DNA of 64,000 nucleotides from CAZQIC01 sp964593555 (GTDB taxonomy: Bacteria > Bacteroidota > Bacteroidia > JAFLBG01): the NCBI GenBank assembly GCA_964593555.1, contig CAZQIC010000002.1, forward strand, positions 1 to 64,000, written 5' to 3'. The position numbers and the translations under genes were made by a program. This document shows, in pieces, positions 10,701 to 17,101 of the stretch. The notes beneath the pieces were generated by a model, which was not told where the DNA came from, ran no database searches, and saw nothing but the letters and a program-made list of their open reading frames with translations. Position 1 is the first letter of the stretch, and the number at the start of each line of letters is the position of its first letter.

Positions 10701-11221
10701 GCTCCGCTACCACTTGCCCATGAAACGTATGCTGTTGTAGGCGCAATACTTGTCACTGTAAGCGTACTTGCTGAAGTTGTTGGCTCAGAATCTAATGTAT
10801 ATTGAAAAACGTTGGGGTATGAACTTGTTAAATACTCGTTCCTGAACTGAAATGCATCAAACTCATACTCAAATATAGTAACACGATAAGAAGTGCCAAT
10901 AGCAAGCCCGGTAACGGTAACAGAGTTCAATCCTCCGTTATAAACAACATAATTAGAGCTGCCAAGATTATAGCCCGAACCATAAACAGTACTTGGGGTA
11001 TAAATCGTATTGCCGTTTGCAGGAAAAGCAACTGAGTTGCCCGATGGCCTCACTACTACAATGGCGGTTGTCCCATTACCACTAGTCCAATTTACCCTGA
11101 AAGAAGTTGTTGTTAAATTCGTAAAAGTGACATTGCTTGCGGCAACCGTTGGGGTCGCATTACTTGTTGATGTAATTCCAAGTATTGTTAAAAGCAGAAT
11201 TAAAGTAAAAAAATTTTTCAT
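4724..11221 (-). CDS. Giant secreted multidomain protein (FN3-like, LamG, TIG, FG-GAP, PKD) with T9SS sorting domain
   Basis: A 2165-aa surface or secreted protein. The start at 11221 (MKNFFTLILLLTILG) gives a clean signal peptide; an upstream in-frame start at 11245 would add eight residues ahead of it. Domain order: three FN3-like repeats of about 110 aa (22-400); a fourth FN3-like repeat interrupted by a concanavalin-A/LamG domain (about 432-644); a TIG/IPT domain (737-820); about six FG-GAP/VCBS repeats with DxDGDGKxD calcium loops (822-1197); another FN3-like repeat (1207-1320); a cadherin/Ig-like segment; a PKD domain (1520-1607); three PKD-like units (1614-1874); FN3-like segments; and a type A T9SS sorting domain (about 2080-2165) beginning EIYPNPTKG and ending KLVKKLILN. 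The architecture suggests adhesion or glycan binding at the cell surface. No enzymatic domain was recognised. Transcription ends at a strong hairpin at 4698-4661. Confidence 0.92.
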   Translation of the reverse strand: MKNFFTLILLLTILGITSTSNATPTVAASNVTFTNLTTTSFRVNWTSGNGTTAIVVVRPSGNSVAFPANGNTIYTPSTVYGSGYNLGSSNYVVYNGGLNSVTVTGLAIGTSYRVTIFEYEFDAFQFRNEYLTSSYPNVFQYTLDSEPTTSASTLTVTSIAPTTAYVSWASGSGARRIVSVRAASTNFILPVDGTAYSSSSTYGIGTDLGSGAYVVYSSTGSGLTIFGLTPETQYSIAVFEYNGLSGAQNYRTSGYATFSFYTQAAEPTVSASTLAFTQVTNNSITVNWQNGNGVKRIVTAKAASTNTHTPSDFTGYTASSTFGSGSQIGATGAYVVYNGTDNYVTVTGLSAQTMYAFTVYEYNGTSVATYNYLTSSYLTGAQQTQRIEPNFESTAIQFSGISTNSLTVSWTSGTGANRVVAVKPGRKQTAISFDGSNDYVSVPHNSSQNVLPLTVCTWVKTLQGASGWNGIIGKYVLNSWNGYEIYVDNGNVHAGYFANSSNYVWTNSVNNGGKINDGLWHHVAYVVDNSGGKIYVDGVLRSTVSWVGTPTTCTTTQNIMMGFVSGGSYFNGKIDDAQIWNYALTQPQIQANMNKNLNGNESSLIGYWKFDDGYTSSSTAVSSAILYPGMNGTLTNFASTTAATSFANLSGWIHAGSGVNTPVDLSPYTANTIFQNGTQIGNGYYTVYNGSGNSLNITGLSPNTSYNVSVYEYNGTYGNAENYFTNQYATDDFSTSSAAIPTITSFAATSGTLGTLVTINGTNFSSTTTDNIVYFGATQASVSSASPTQLVVIAPAGANYVPISVSVNSMMAYSASPFIVTSSCAGTISYSTPTVLAGDVQSYGNVVGDIDGDGKPEVITANFIASKISVYRNLSTSNIAFATKSDFATNSPPIGLAVADFDGDGKKDIAVTNYTSAGLGYGIISFFRNTSTLGSVSFATRVDIISKSYPWSISPADIDKDGKTDIVVGYPSGDSISIIRNISSMGSIDFAQRKSFIIGTAGTNVYPWKTAVSDLDADGKVDIAVACYGASKIAVLKNTSTTGNISMNTYIDFAMVSGSMGIAIGDLDNDNKPDIVASAGANALRVFKNSTSGTINTSSFSTTTSLSVPVGRSPEELILVDVDGDGTSRTDIVTGYNTSISAVSVFKNNGSMSFSAYSDLSMGSNTTPRFISGGDLNSDGKPDIVTGTANSNVCVLQNTINPLSPEPNSAATNMIFSGVTTGSITVSWNIGAGSNRVVIVKPLSSPVTQPPFDGVNYSANSIYGSGTHLGGGNYVVYNGNGTSVTVTGLQSNTTYAFGVVEYNGSVACQLNYMTSSYLTGTKTTLNMPPTLTAISNPTSVCQNSSMQTVNLSGITSGSGGESQTLVVTALSNNTNLIPNPTVNYTSPLTTGTLSYTPVNGAYGTAVITVTIDDGASNNNTIVRTFTITVDRTPTAASVGGSQLICPGLTNLTGNTATVGTGLWSYIYRSNGAITISNLNNATSTISGFNVNDTARVRWTISNGNCPSTYSELGIRRKNCPLTADFTTTSNTTQCINASPSVTYTDASVSSGTVIVSWSWNFGSGATPATATGQGPHTVTYATSGLKTVSLTVVDGFLASDPEVKSGFVNILPLPSAAGGITGALSTVCQGQTGVLYTVALVSNATSYTWTLPTGANIGIGSGTDSIYVDYGLGALSGNITVKGTNTCGSGTASTAYPVTVSPLPSAAGVITGSTTVCEGVSGITYSVTSIANAVTHIWSVPPGAIITNGSGTNSITVDFTGANSGAVKVYGNNSCGNGDSSEVSITVNPLPDAAGAISGQANIVLCPLPTGVSYSVGFVNNASYYLWTLPSGVTIVSGDSTNSISIDYSLISSSGNVTVKGVNGCGNGSTSTLPINVYTVPNIPICLVTVDTSSTFNRVVWEKPITNDIDSFRIYREITSSFVHIASVPYDSLSAYDDNTHLPAANPNVTSHRYKISVIDTCGNEWNMSAYHKTILLQANIGTSGEVNLTWNLYEGAAVNFYRIYRDSFGTGNFILIDSTAGSNIAYTDLNPPVSNNLGYVLETNWGVSCSPTEATISTTRSNAKGGMATVSNGIKNIFDAKAVEIYPNPTKGIVSIQYPSGAGEFAVEIYNSMGQLVVSDNLRQNSLGNVQTKQLDISNFARGIYTVIISNDQGNKLVKKLILN

Positions 11222-11339
11222 TCGTAAGGGTTTAAAAGCCCGCAAAGATAGGCTTTTTGGGCAATTTCTTATTAACTAATAATTAACAATAAGATCGCAT
11301 AAAAACCGTTTATTTATATGTTTTGCTTACTTTTACAAA

Positions 11340-12326
11340 ATGATGAATGAATTGATAGCTGGTTTTTCGAAACAACTTGCAGAAGCAATACAAATTGGAG
11401 AAAAAAGCCATCTCAAAAAACATGATTCCGTTATTCAAAATGTACTGATCTCCGGACTTGGAGGCTCTGGCATCGGAGGAACTATCGTTTCACAAATCAC
11501 GGCGAAAGAAGCAACATTACCAATCTCAGTTTCAAAAGGATATTTTTTGCCAGCACACGTAAACAACAATACGCTTGTAATTATCTCCTCATATTCAGGG
11601 AACACCGAAGAAACCATTCAGACACTTGATGAGGCCTTAAGCAAAAAGGCAAAAATTGTTTGTATTACATCGGGTGGTAAAATTGCCGATACAGCAAAAA
11701 AGCATAATCTCGATTTAATTATAATTCCCGGAGAAATGCCTCCCAGGTCTTGTCTTGGATTTTCCATGACACAGTTATTTTTTATTCTTAATTTTTTCCA
11801 GGTCATTCCTGAAAATTTTAAGAATGATTTAAAAAGCGCGATCACCCTCATTGATACTGATGAAAAAAATATAACATCACTGGCAAAAGAGATTGCACAA
11901 AAACTTGCAGGAAAGATCCCGGTAATTTATGCCACTACATATAAGGAAGGAATTGCAGTGCGCCTGCGCCAGCAAATAAATGAAAATGCTAAGATGCTTT
12001 GCTGGCATCATGTTTTTCCTGAAATGAATCACAATGAACTCGTGGGATGGAGAGAAAAAAATGAAAACCTCGCTGTAATATTGTTTCGCGACAGCAACGA
12101 TTATTCAAGGAACAATACCCGTTTTGATATTTGCAAAGACGTGATCTCAAAATACACATCAACTCTTATCGAGATCAACGCAAAAGGAAATTCAGATATT
12201 GAAAAAGCAATATACCTTATACACCTCGGCGACTGGATGTCGAGTTTTCTTGCTGAGATAAAGGGCATTGACGCTACCGAAGTGAAGATCATCGATCACC
12301 TTAAGTCTGAATTAGCGAAACGCTAA
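11340..12326 (+). CDS. Bifunctional phosphoglucose/phosphomannose isomerase (SIS domain)
   Basis: Cytosolic sugar-phosphate isomerase of 328 aa, the length of the small PGI/PMI family rather than of classical Pgi (about 550 aa). It should interconvert glucose-6-P or mannose-6-P with fructose-6-P, feeding glycolysis and GDP-mannose supply. The first SIS half carries the phosphosugar-binding loop SGLGGSGIGG (about residues 38-47) and SSYSGNTEET (about 83-92). The C-terminal half contains EMNHNELVGW, a conserved family motif that includes the catalytic base region. Two tandem ATG codons begin the frame. Transcribed divergently from the giant T9SS gene (118 bp apart) and followed 18 bp later by lipB, so these two probably share a transcript. 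Confidence 0.88.
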   Translation: MMNELIAGFSKQLAEAIQIGEKSHLKKHDSVIQNVLISGLGGSGIGGTIVSQITAKEATLPISVSKGYFLPAHVNNNTLVIISSYSGNTEETIQTLDEALSKKAKIVCITSGGKIADTAKKHNLDLIIIPGEMPPRSCLGFSMTQLFFILNFFQVIPENFKNDLKSAITLIDTDEKNITSLAKEIAQKLAGKIPVIYATTYKEGIAVRLRQQINENAKMLCWHHVFPEMNHNELVGWREKNENLAVILFRDSNDYSRNNTRFDICKDVISKYTSTLIEINAKGNSDIEKAIYLIHLGDWMSSFLAEIKGIDATEVKIIDHLKSELAKR

Positions 12327-12344
12327 TTTGTAATTTTTATATTC

Positions 12345-13040
12345 ATGCAGCCTGTTGTTTTTCATGACCTGGGAATTATCGATTACAAAGAAGCTTGGGA
12401 TTACCAGGAAAAGATTTTCAAAAAAGTTGTTGAGCAAAAATTAAACAACAGGGAAACTAAGAATCAAGAACAAACTCAAAGCCATCTTATTTTTTGTGAG
12501 CACCCCCATGTTTTTACATTGGGTAAAAGCGGTTCCGAAAATAATTTATTGATCAATGAATCGCAGCTCAAAGAAAAACAAGCAACGTATTATAAGATAA
12601 ACCGCGGCGGAGATATTACTTATCACGGGCCCGGACAATTAGTTGGTTATCCTATTTTCGATCTCGATAATTTTTTTACTGATATACATAAATACCTTCG
12701 CTTTCTTGAAGAAGTTACTATTTTAACACTTGACGAATATGGGATCAAAGGCGAGCGCATAGAGGGCCTTACGGGAGTTTGGCTGGATGCGAAAAATCCT
12801 GCGAAGACCAGGAAAATATGTGCACTTGGAGTACATGCCAGCAGATGGGTTACCATGCATGGCTTTGCATTTAATATTAATACCGATATAAATTATTTCA
12901 ACAACATTATACCTTGTGGAATTACAGACAAGGCAGTAACTTCCTTAGATATTGAGCTAAATAGAAAAGTTGATATGGCTGAAGTAAAAGAAAAAATGAA
13001 AAAGCATTTTTCTGAACTTTTTGAAATTGAGTTGGTGTGA
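12345..13040 (+). CDS. lipB: Lipoyl(octanoyl) transferase
   Basis: Transfers octanoate from acyl carrier protein to the lipoyl domains of 2-oxoacid dehydrogenases and GcvH, the first step of endogenous lipoate synthesis. The 231 aa match the family. Visible motifs are RGGDITYHGPGQLVGYPI (substrate pocket), KICALGVHASRWVTMHGFA (with the conserved Lys) and IIPCGITDKAVTSL with the catalytic Cys that forms the acyl-enzyme. lipA is not in the window. Starts 18 bp after the isomerase gene and ends 13 bp before the small exported protein gene. Confidence 0.96.
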   Translation: MQPVVFHDLGIIDYKEAWDYQEKIFKKVVEQKLNNRETKNQEQTQSHLIFCEHPHVFTLGKSGSENNLLINESQLKEKQATYYKINRGGDITYHGPGQLVGYPIFDLDNFFTDIHKYLRFLEEVTILTLDEYGIKGERIEGLTGVWLDAKNPAKTRKICALGVHASRWVTMHGFAFNINTDINYFNNIIPCGITDKAVTSLDIELNRKVDMAEVKEKMKKHFSELFEIELV

Positions 13041-13053
13041 CAACACAATAACA

Positions 13054-13599
13054 ATGACACACAGGGTAAAAATATTTATTAAGCTTGCTCCCTTAATACT
13101 AATTCTCTTAATAACTGTTCTTAATAAAAAAATGCCAGGGCAAAATTCCTATAAAACAAAATTTAACAAGACAGATTGGTTTTATAGAGTAAATGACACT
13201 TTAAACTTTCCAGATACAATTCAACTTATCAAAAGAATAAATTTTGTTGCAAAATTCACCAAGACCTCTCTTAATGAAAATTTCATGAACTATGAGACTG
13301 AGGATGAAGTAAAATATTTAAATAGCCGACATTTTGGCAATTTGCAATTTAATTATCGCAACAAGTTATTCTTCTATTCTATTAAAAACGGCTCTCTGGA
13401 CAAAGTCTCCATAAAATGGAAATATAAAACAAGGAAAAATATGTTAACTATTACAACTCAAGGTACATTGTATGACTTTGAAATAATCAATAAAGAGACT
13501 ATTAGAATACCACTCGAACAAGGAAATAAAACTGTAGATGCGGAAACAATTTTGATCACTTTGGTTAAACGGAAAGTAAAAACAGTTCCGACAAAATAA
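13054..13599 (+). CDS. Hypothetical exported or membrane-anchored protein
   Basis: 181 aa from the ATG at 13054; a TTG further upstream would overlap lipB and is less likely. An N-terminal hydrophobic stretch (KLAPLILILLITVL, about residues 10-23) follows a basic segment, so it is either a signal peptide or a single membrane anchor. There is no lipobox Cys. The rest is polar and rich in Lys and aromatic residues, probably mostly beta-strand, with no motif I recognise. It lies 13 bp behind lipB and is followed by a non-coding cluster of palindromic repeats, which may mark the end of the transcript. Confidence 0.65.
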   Translation: MTHRVKIFIKLAPLILILLITVLNKKMPGQNSYKTKFNKTDWFYRVNDTLNFPDTIQLIKRINFVAKFTKTSLNENFMNYETEDEVKYLNSRHFGNLQFNYRNKLFFYSIKNGSLDKVSIKWKYKTRKNMLTITTQGTLYDFEIINKETIRIPLEQGNKTVDAETILITLVKRKVKTVPTK

Positions 13600-13604
13600 T
13601 AGTT

Positions 13605-13980
13605 ACTCCCATTCGGAGTAGCATTTGCTACGTCGCACATAAATGGTAGCCTGTGGCAATTATAAGCCGCTTAGCAGGATATGTCACTCCTACGGAGTTT
13701 CATTTTTTTATTAGTGATTTTTACCAAGATGTCGCTCCTATGGAGCTTGCTCATAATTCTTTTAAACTAAACTTTCAAGTAGGCTACTTAATAGAGTCCC
13801 GTAGGGACGAAATCTTGGTAGAAAACGAATTAGCTAAAAAATTAAAACCCCGGCGGGGTGACATTGCTACGTTACGCTCCGCAGGATATGTTATCCTGCG
13901 GAAAAATTCCCAGTAGTTGCGAAGCTGTGCTTCGTGAAAATTATTTGTAGGCAATGTGCCTACTAAGCAAAGCTTGCAGG
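13605..13980. repeat. Cluster of short palindromic (REP-like) repeats
   Basis: The 485-bp gap 13600-14084 holds no credible gene but many small palindromes. Copies of one family occur at 13686-13698 (ACTCCTACGGAGT), 13721-13746 (ACCAAGATGTCGCTCCTATGGAGC) and, inverted, 13796-13823 (GTCCCGTAGGGACGAAAT followed by CTTGGTAGA). Other hairpins are ACCCC-GGC-GGGGT at 13847-13859, a perfect 10-bp stem with a 3-nt loop at 13879-13901, a 6-bp stem at 13920-13934 and GTAGGCA-ATG-TGCCTAC at 13947-13963. The same TCTACCAA-ATTTCGTCCCTACGGGAC unit recurs at 28797-29042. Such elements are common between Bacteroidota genes; their function here is unknown. Confidence 0.8.
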
Positions 13981-14059
13981 TACCTAGTTTCAAATAAAAA
14001 ACCTATTCTCATGCAATAAATCTCCCACCCCTATTCGTGAAAAGTTTAGCTATAACTTG

Positions 14060-14067
14060 TACCTTTG
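14060..14067 (+). promoter_or_regulatory. Putative promoter of the envelope gene cluster, -7 box TACCTTTG
   Basis: TACCTTTG fits TAnnTTTG and lies 18 nt before the TTG start of the flippase gene. No good -33 TTG was found. It sits where the leader of the long downstream gene cluster would begin. Confidence 0.4.
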
Positions 14068-14084
14068 AACTTTGAACTAAATAA

Positions 14085-15581
14085 TTGAACCCTTTTAAAA
14101 AACTCGCAGGCCAAACTGCCATATACGGTATCCCTACCATAGTAGGGCGTTTACTTAATTACCTGTTGGTTCCTCTTTATACTTACAATTTTACAACCGA
14201 TGCATTTGGAGTTTTTACCGAGATGTATGCATACGTTTCTTTTTTACTTATCGTACTTACTTACGGAATGGAAACCGCCTTGTTTAATTTTTCAAGACTG
14301 GAGGAAAACAAAGAAAAAGTATACAGCACCATTCTTATTTCAGTAATTGTAAGCTCGGTTTTATTCTTTTTATTAGCCTGGATTTTCAGTGATAACATCG
14401 CTTCTTTTATTCGCAACCCTGATCATCCTGAATATATAAAATGGTTCGCACTCATACTTGCAACCGACGCAATTGCAGCAATTGCATTCGCAAAATTAAG
14501 AGAGCAGCAAAAAGCAAAACGCTTCGCGCTTATTCGTTCACTTAACATCATGTGTAATATTGGGTTTAATGTGTTGTTTATTGTGTTGTGCCCGCGTGTT
14601 TATAATAATCCCGCATCACCTTTTTACGACTTTGTTTCTTCATTTTATGATCCATCCACTGGCGTTGGCTATGCTTTTGTTGCCAACCTCATAGCAAGTG
14701 CATTTGCATTGTTAATGTTATTGCCGGAAATCATTCGCATCCGTTTTCAATTTGACAAGGCGTTATGGAAAAAAATGATGCGATATGCACTGCCATTGCT
14801 CGTGGCGGGTTTAGCAGGAATGACAAATGAAACATTTGACCGTGCTATTTTAAAACATTTACTGCCCGAGAATATTGCCAATAGCGAACTCGGAATTTAC
14901 GGTGCCTGCTATAAAGTATCCATCATCATGACCATTTTTATACAAACGTTCCGATATGCTGCCGAACCGTTTTTCTTTTCGCAAGCCGGAAAAGGAAATG
15001 AAAAACAATTGTATGCCGATGTAATGAAATACTTTGTGATCATTTGCTCCATTATTTTTTTAGGCACAATGGCAAATATATCCTGGATCCAGCACTTCGT
15101 AGGTGAAGATTTCAGAGCAGGCATTAAAACCGTTCCAATACTTTTACTTGCAAACCTCCTTTTGGGAATATTCCTAAATCTTTCCATATGGTACAAGCTC
15201 ACAAACCAAACAAAATTCGGAGCATGGTTTATGATGTTAGGTGCGGCAATTACTTTAATCGGCAATTTTGCCTTTATTCCCCAATACAGTTATATGGCTT
15301 CTGCCTGGACAACATTGGTTTGTTATGCGGTAATGGTAGTTGTATCCTATATGGCAGGTAATAAACATTACCCTGTTAATTACAACCTTACAGCTATTTT
15401 AGGATACCTTACATTATCCGTACTTTTGTACCTGATAGGCGTATTTTTTATCGATAAAAACGGATCTACTTCACTCATATTGAACAATCTCATTTTTATT
15501 GCATTCATTGTTCTTATATTTATGTTGGAAAAACGATCATTTAAAAAAATACTGTCCGCGACAGACAATGAAACAAAATAG
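14085..15581 (+). CDS. Polysaccharide/lipid-linked oligosaccharide flippase (MOP superfamily, Wzx-like)
   Basis: Integral inner-membrane protein of 498 aa with 12-14 predicted helices, of the MATE/MOP polysaccharide exporter family that flips undecaprenyl-linked sugars. The N-terminus (KKLAGQTAIYGIPTIVGRLL) matches Bacteroidota members of this family and supports the TTG start at 14085; no ATG lies nearby upstream. Charged loops such as ENKEKVY and NPDHPEYIKW separate the helices. It heads a co-directional series: dut starts 2 bp after its stop codon, and a nucleotidyltransferase, two lipoproteins and an EnvC-like protein follow. This suggests envelope biogenesis, but the exact cargo (O-antigen, exopolysaccharide or a peptidoglycan precursor) cannot be read from the sequence. 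Confidence 0.88.
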   Translation: MNPFKKLAGQTAIYGIPTIVGRLLNYLLVPLYTYNFTTDAFGVFTEMYAYVSFLLIVLTYGMETALFNFSRLEENKEKVYSTILISVIVSSVLFFLLAWIFSDNIASFIRNPDHPEYIKWFALILATDAIAAIAFAKLREQQKAKRFALIRSLNIMCNIGFNVLFIVLCPRVYNNPASPFYDFVSSFYDPSTGVGYAFVANLIASAFALLMLLPEIIRIRFQFDKALWKKMMRYALPLLVAGLAGMTNETFDRAILKHLLPENIANSELGIYGACYKVSIIMTIFIQTFRYAAEPFFFSQAGKGNEKQLYADVMKYFVIICSIIFLGTMANISWIQHFVGEDFRAGIKTVPILLLANLLLGIFLNLSIWYKLTNQTKFGAWFMMLGAAITLIGNFAFIPQYSYMASAWTTLVCYAVMVVVSYMAGNKHYPVNYNLTAILGYLTLSVLLYLIGVFFIDKNGSTSLILNNLIFIAFIVLIFMLEKRSFKKILSATDNETK

Positions 15582-15583
15582 AA

Positions 15584-16018
15584 ATGAAAATTAAAATCAT
15601 CAATAAGTCAGAACACCCGCTGCCAACTTATGCTACTGAAGCATCAGCAGGCGTAGATCTGAGAGCAAGTATCAGCGAACCCATTCAGCTTAAACCATTA
15701 GAAAAAACATTGGTAAGTACCGGACTTTTTATAGAATTACCTATAGGTTATGAAGCGCAAATAAGGCCACGCAGCGGGCTTGCAGCAAAGCATGGTGTTA
15801 CCGTACTTAATTCACCGGGCACTATTGATGCCGATTATAGGGGAGAAATAAAAGTAATTTTAGTGAACCTTTCAAATGATACTTTTACCATTAACAATGG
15901 TGAACGAGTAGCACAAATGGTTATCGCAAAGCATGAACAAGCCGAGTGGATCGTTGTGAATGAATTATTAGAAACCGAAAGAGGTTCCGGTGGCTTTGGG
16001 CATACCGGTAATAAATAA
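15584..16018 (+). CDS. dut: dUTP diphosphatase (dUTPase)
   Basis: Hydrolyses dUTP to dUMP and pyrophosphate, keeping uracil out of DNA and feeding dTMP synthesis. The 144-aa trimeric-type protein shows all five family motifs in order: ASAGVDLRA, RPRSGLA, GTIDADYRGEIKV (with the catalytic Asp), RVAQMVI and the C-terminal P-loop-like RGSGGFGHTG. It begins 2 bp after the flippase stop codon, so translation may be coupled. Its position inside an envelope cluster reflects Bacteroidota gene order rather than function. Confidence 0.98.
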   Translation: MKIKIINKSEHPLPTYATEASAGVDLRASISEPIQLKPLEKTLVSTGLFIELPIGYEAQIRPRSGLAAKHGVTVLNSPGTIDADYRGEIKVILVNLSNDTFTINNGERVAQMVIAKHEQAEWIVVNELLETERGSGGFGHTGNK

Positions 16019-16060
16019 AACCCTCTCCCTGCCCTCTCCATAAGAGAGGGAGAGAAACAA
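16019..16060. repeat. Imperfect hairpin of CCCTCTCC/GGGAGAG repeats
   Basis: The dut to nucleotidyltransferase gap contains CTCTCCCT and AGGGAGAG arms around an inner CTCT/AGAG pair. No T-run follows on the plus strand, so it is not a standard terminator. It resembles widespread CCCTCTCC-type intergenic repeats. Confidence 0.5.
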
Positions 16061-16078
16061 AAATGAATATTTAGAATT

Positions 16079-17086
16079 ATGAATATAATTGTACCAATGG
16101 CGGGAATGGGAAAAAGGATGCGCCCGCATACATTAACTATTCCCAAACCTCTTATTCCTGTTGCAGGAAAATCTATCGTTCAACGATTAGTTGAAGATCT
16201 TGCCAAAGTATCAAAAGAAAAAGTAGAAGAAATAGCATTTGTTATCGGACCAAGTTTCGGAAAACAAGTGGAAGAAAATTTGGTTTCCATTGCGAAAAGT
16301 CTTGGAGCAAAAGGATCTATTTATTACCAGGAAGAAGCCTTAGGAACCGCACACGCGATACTTTGCGCAGAAAAAGCATTGAAGGGAAAAACAATTGTAG
16401 CATTTGCCGACACACTTTTTAAAGCCGATTTTAAATTAGATGATGAGCAGGAAGGAATTATATGGGTACATAAAATTGAGGACCCTCGCGCATTTGGTGT
16501 AGTAAAGGTGAATGCCGGCAATATTATTACCGACTTTATCGAAAAGCCGCAAACATTTATTTCTGATCTCGCTATTATTGGAATATATTATTTTAAAGAC
16601 GGTGAGTATTTGAAAAAAGAACTGCAATATCTGTTGGATAACGACATAAAAGACAAAGGTGAATTCCAACTTACCAATGCGTTGGAGAACATGAAACAAA
16701 AGGGCACAAAATTTGCCCCGGGTAAAGTAACCGAATGGTTGGATTGTGGAAATAAAGATGCAACCGTTTATACCAACCAGCGTGTATTGGAATTTAACAA
16801 AGGCTATAAATCATTGAGGGCAGCTTCAGCGGTAATTGAGCAATCAACTATCATAGAACCTTGTTTTATTGGTGAAAATGTTAAAATTTCAAATTCTGTG
16901 ATTGGACCGCATGTTTCTGTTGGGCACAATAGTATAATAGCTAACAGCGTTATTAAGAGTAGCATTATTCAATCTCATACCATTATAGAAAATGCAAACA
17001 TTGCCAATTCAATGCTTGGCAATAATGTGGAGTATAAAAAGAAGGCTGACGATCTTAGTATAGGTGATTTCAATACGATAAAGTAG
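16079..17086 (+). CDS. Sugar-phosphate nucleotidyltransferase with left-handed beta-helix tail
   Basis: Transfers a nucleotidyl group to a sugar-1-phosphate to make an NDP-sugar (335 aa, cytosolic). The N-terminal Rossmann-like domain has the signature MAGMGKRMRPHTLTIPKPLI with the pyrophosphorylase G-x-G-x-R-M/L core and the PKP lysine. Later come EEALGTAHAI and FADTLF, where the metal-binding Asp is expected. After about residue 245, isoleucine-rich hexapeptide repeats (such as IGENVKISNSVIGPHVSVG) form a short beta-helix. The family covers glucose-1-phosphate thymidylyl- and uridylyltransferases and mannose-1-phosphate guanylyltransferases; the base and sugar used cannot be decided here. 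Its place between the flippase gene and lipoprotein genes fits surface-glycan precursor supply. Confidence 0.9.
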   Translation: MNIIVPMAGMGKRMRPHTLTIPKPLIPVAGKSIVQRLVEDLAKVSKEKVEEIAFVIGPSFGKQVEENLVSIAKSLGAKGSIYYQEEALGTAHAILCAEKALKGKTIVAFADTLFKADFKLDDEQEGIIWVHKIEDPRAFGVVKVNAGNIITDFIEKPQTFISDLAIIGIYYFKDGEYLKKELQYLLDNDIKDKGEFQLTNALENMKQKGTKFAPGKVTEWLDCGNKDATVYTNQRVLEFNKGYKSLRAASAVIEQSTIIEPCFIGENVKISNSVIGPHVSVGHNSIIANSVIKSSIIQSHTIIENANIANSMLGNNVEYKKKADDLSIGDFNTIK

Positions 17087-17101
17087 AATTACAAAAAGCA
17101 G

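Noticed and set aside
13653..13916. 87-codon open frame in the palindromic-repeat region
   Set aside because: It is made of repeat sequence (the same palindromes occur elsewhere in both orientations), has no family resemblance, and starts without a promoter box.
13605..13980. Possible CRISPR array
   Set aside because: The repeats differ in sequence and orientation and the spacing is irregular; no cas genes lie in the window.
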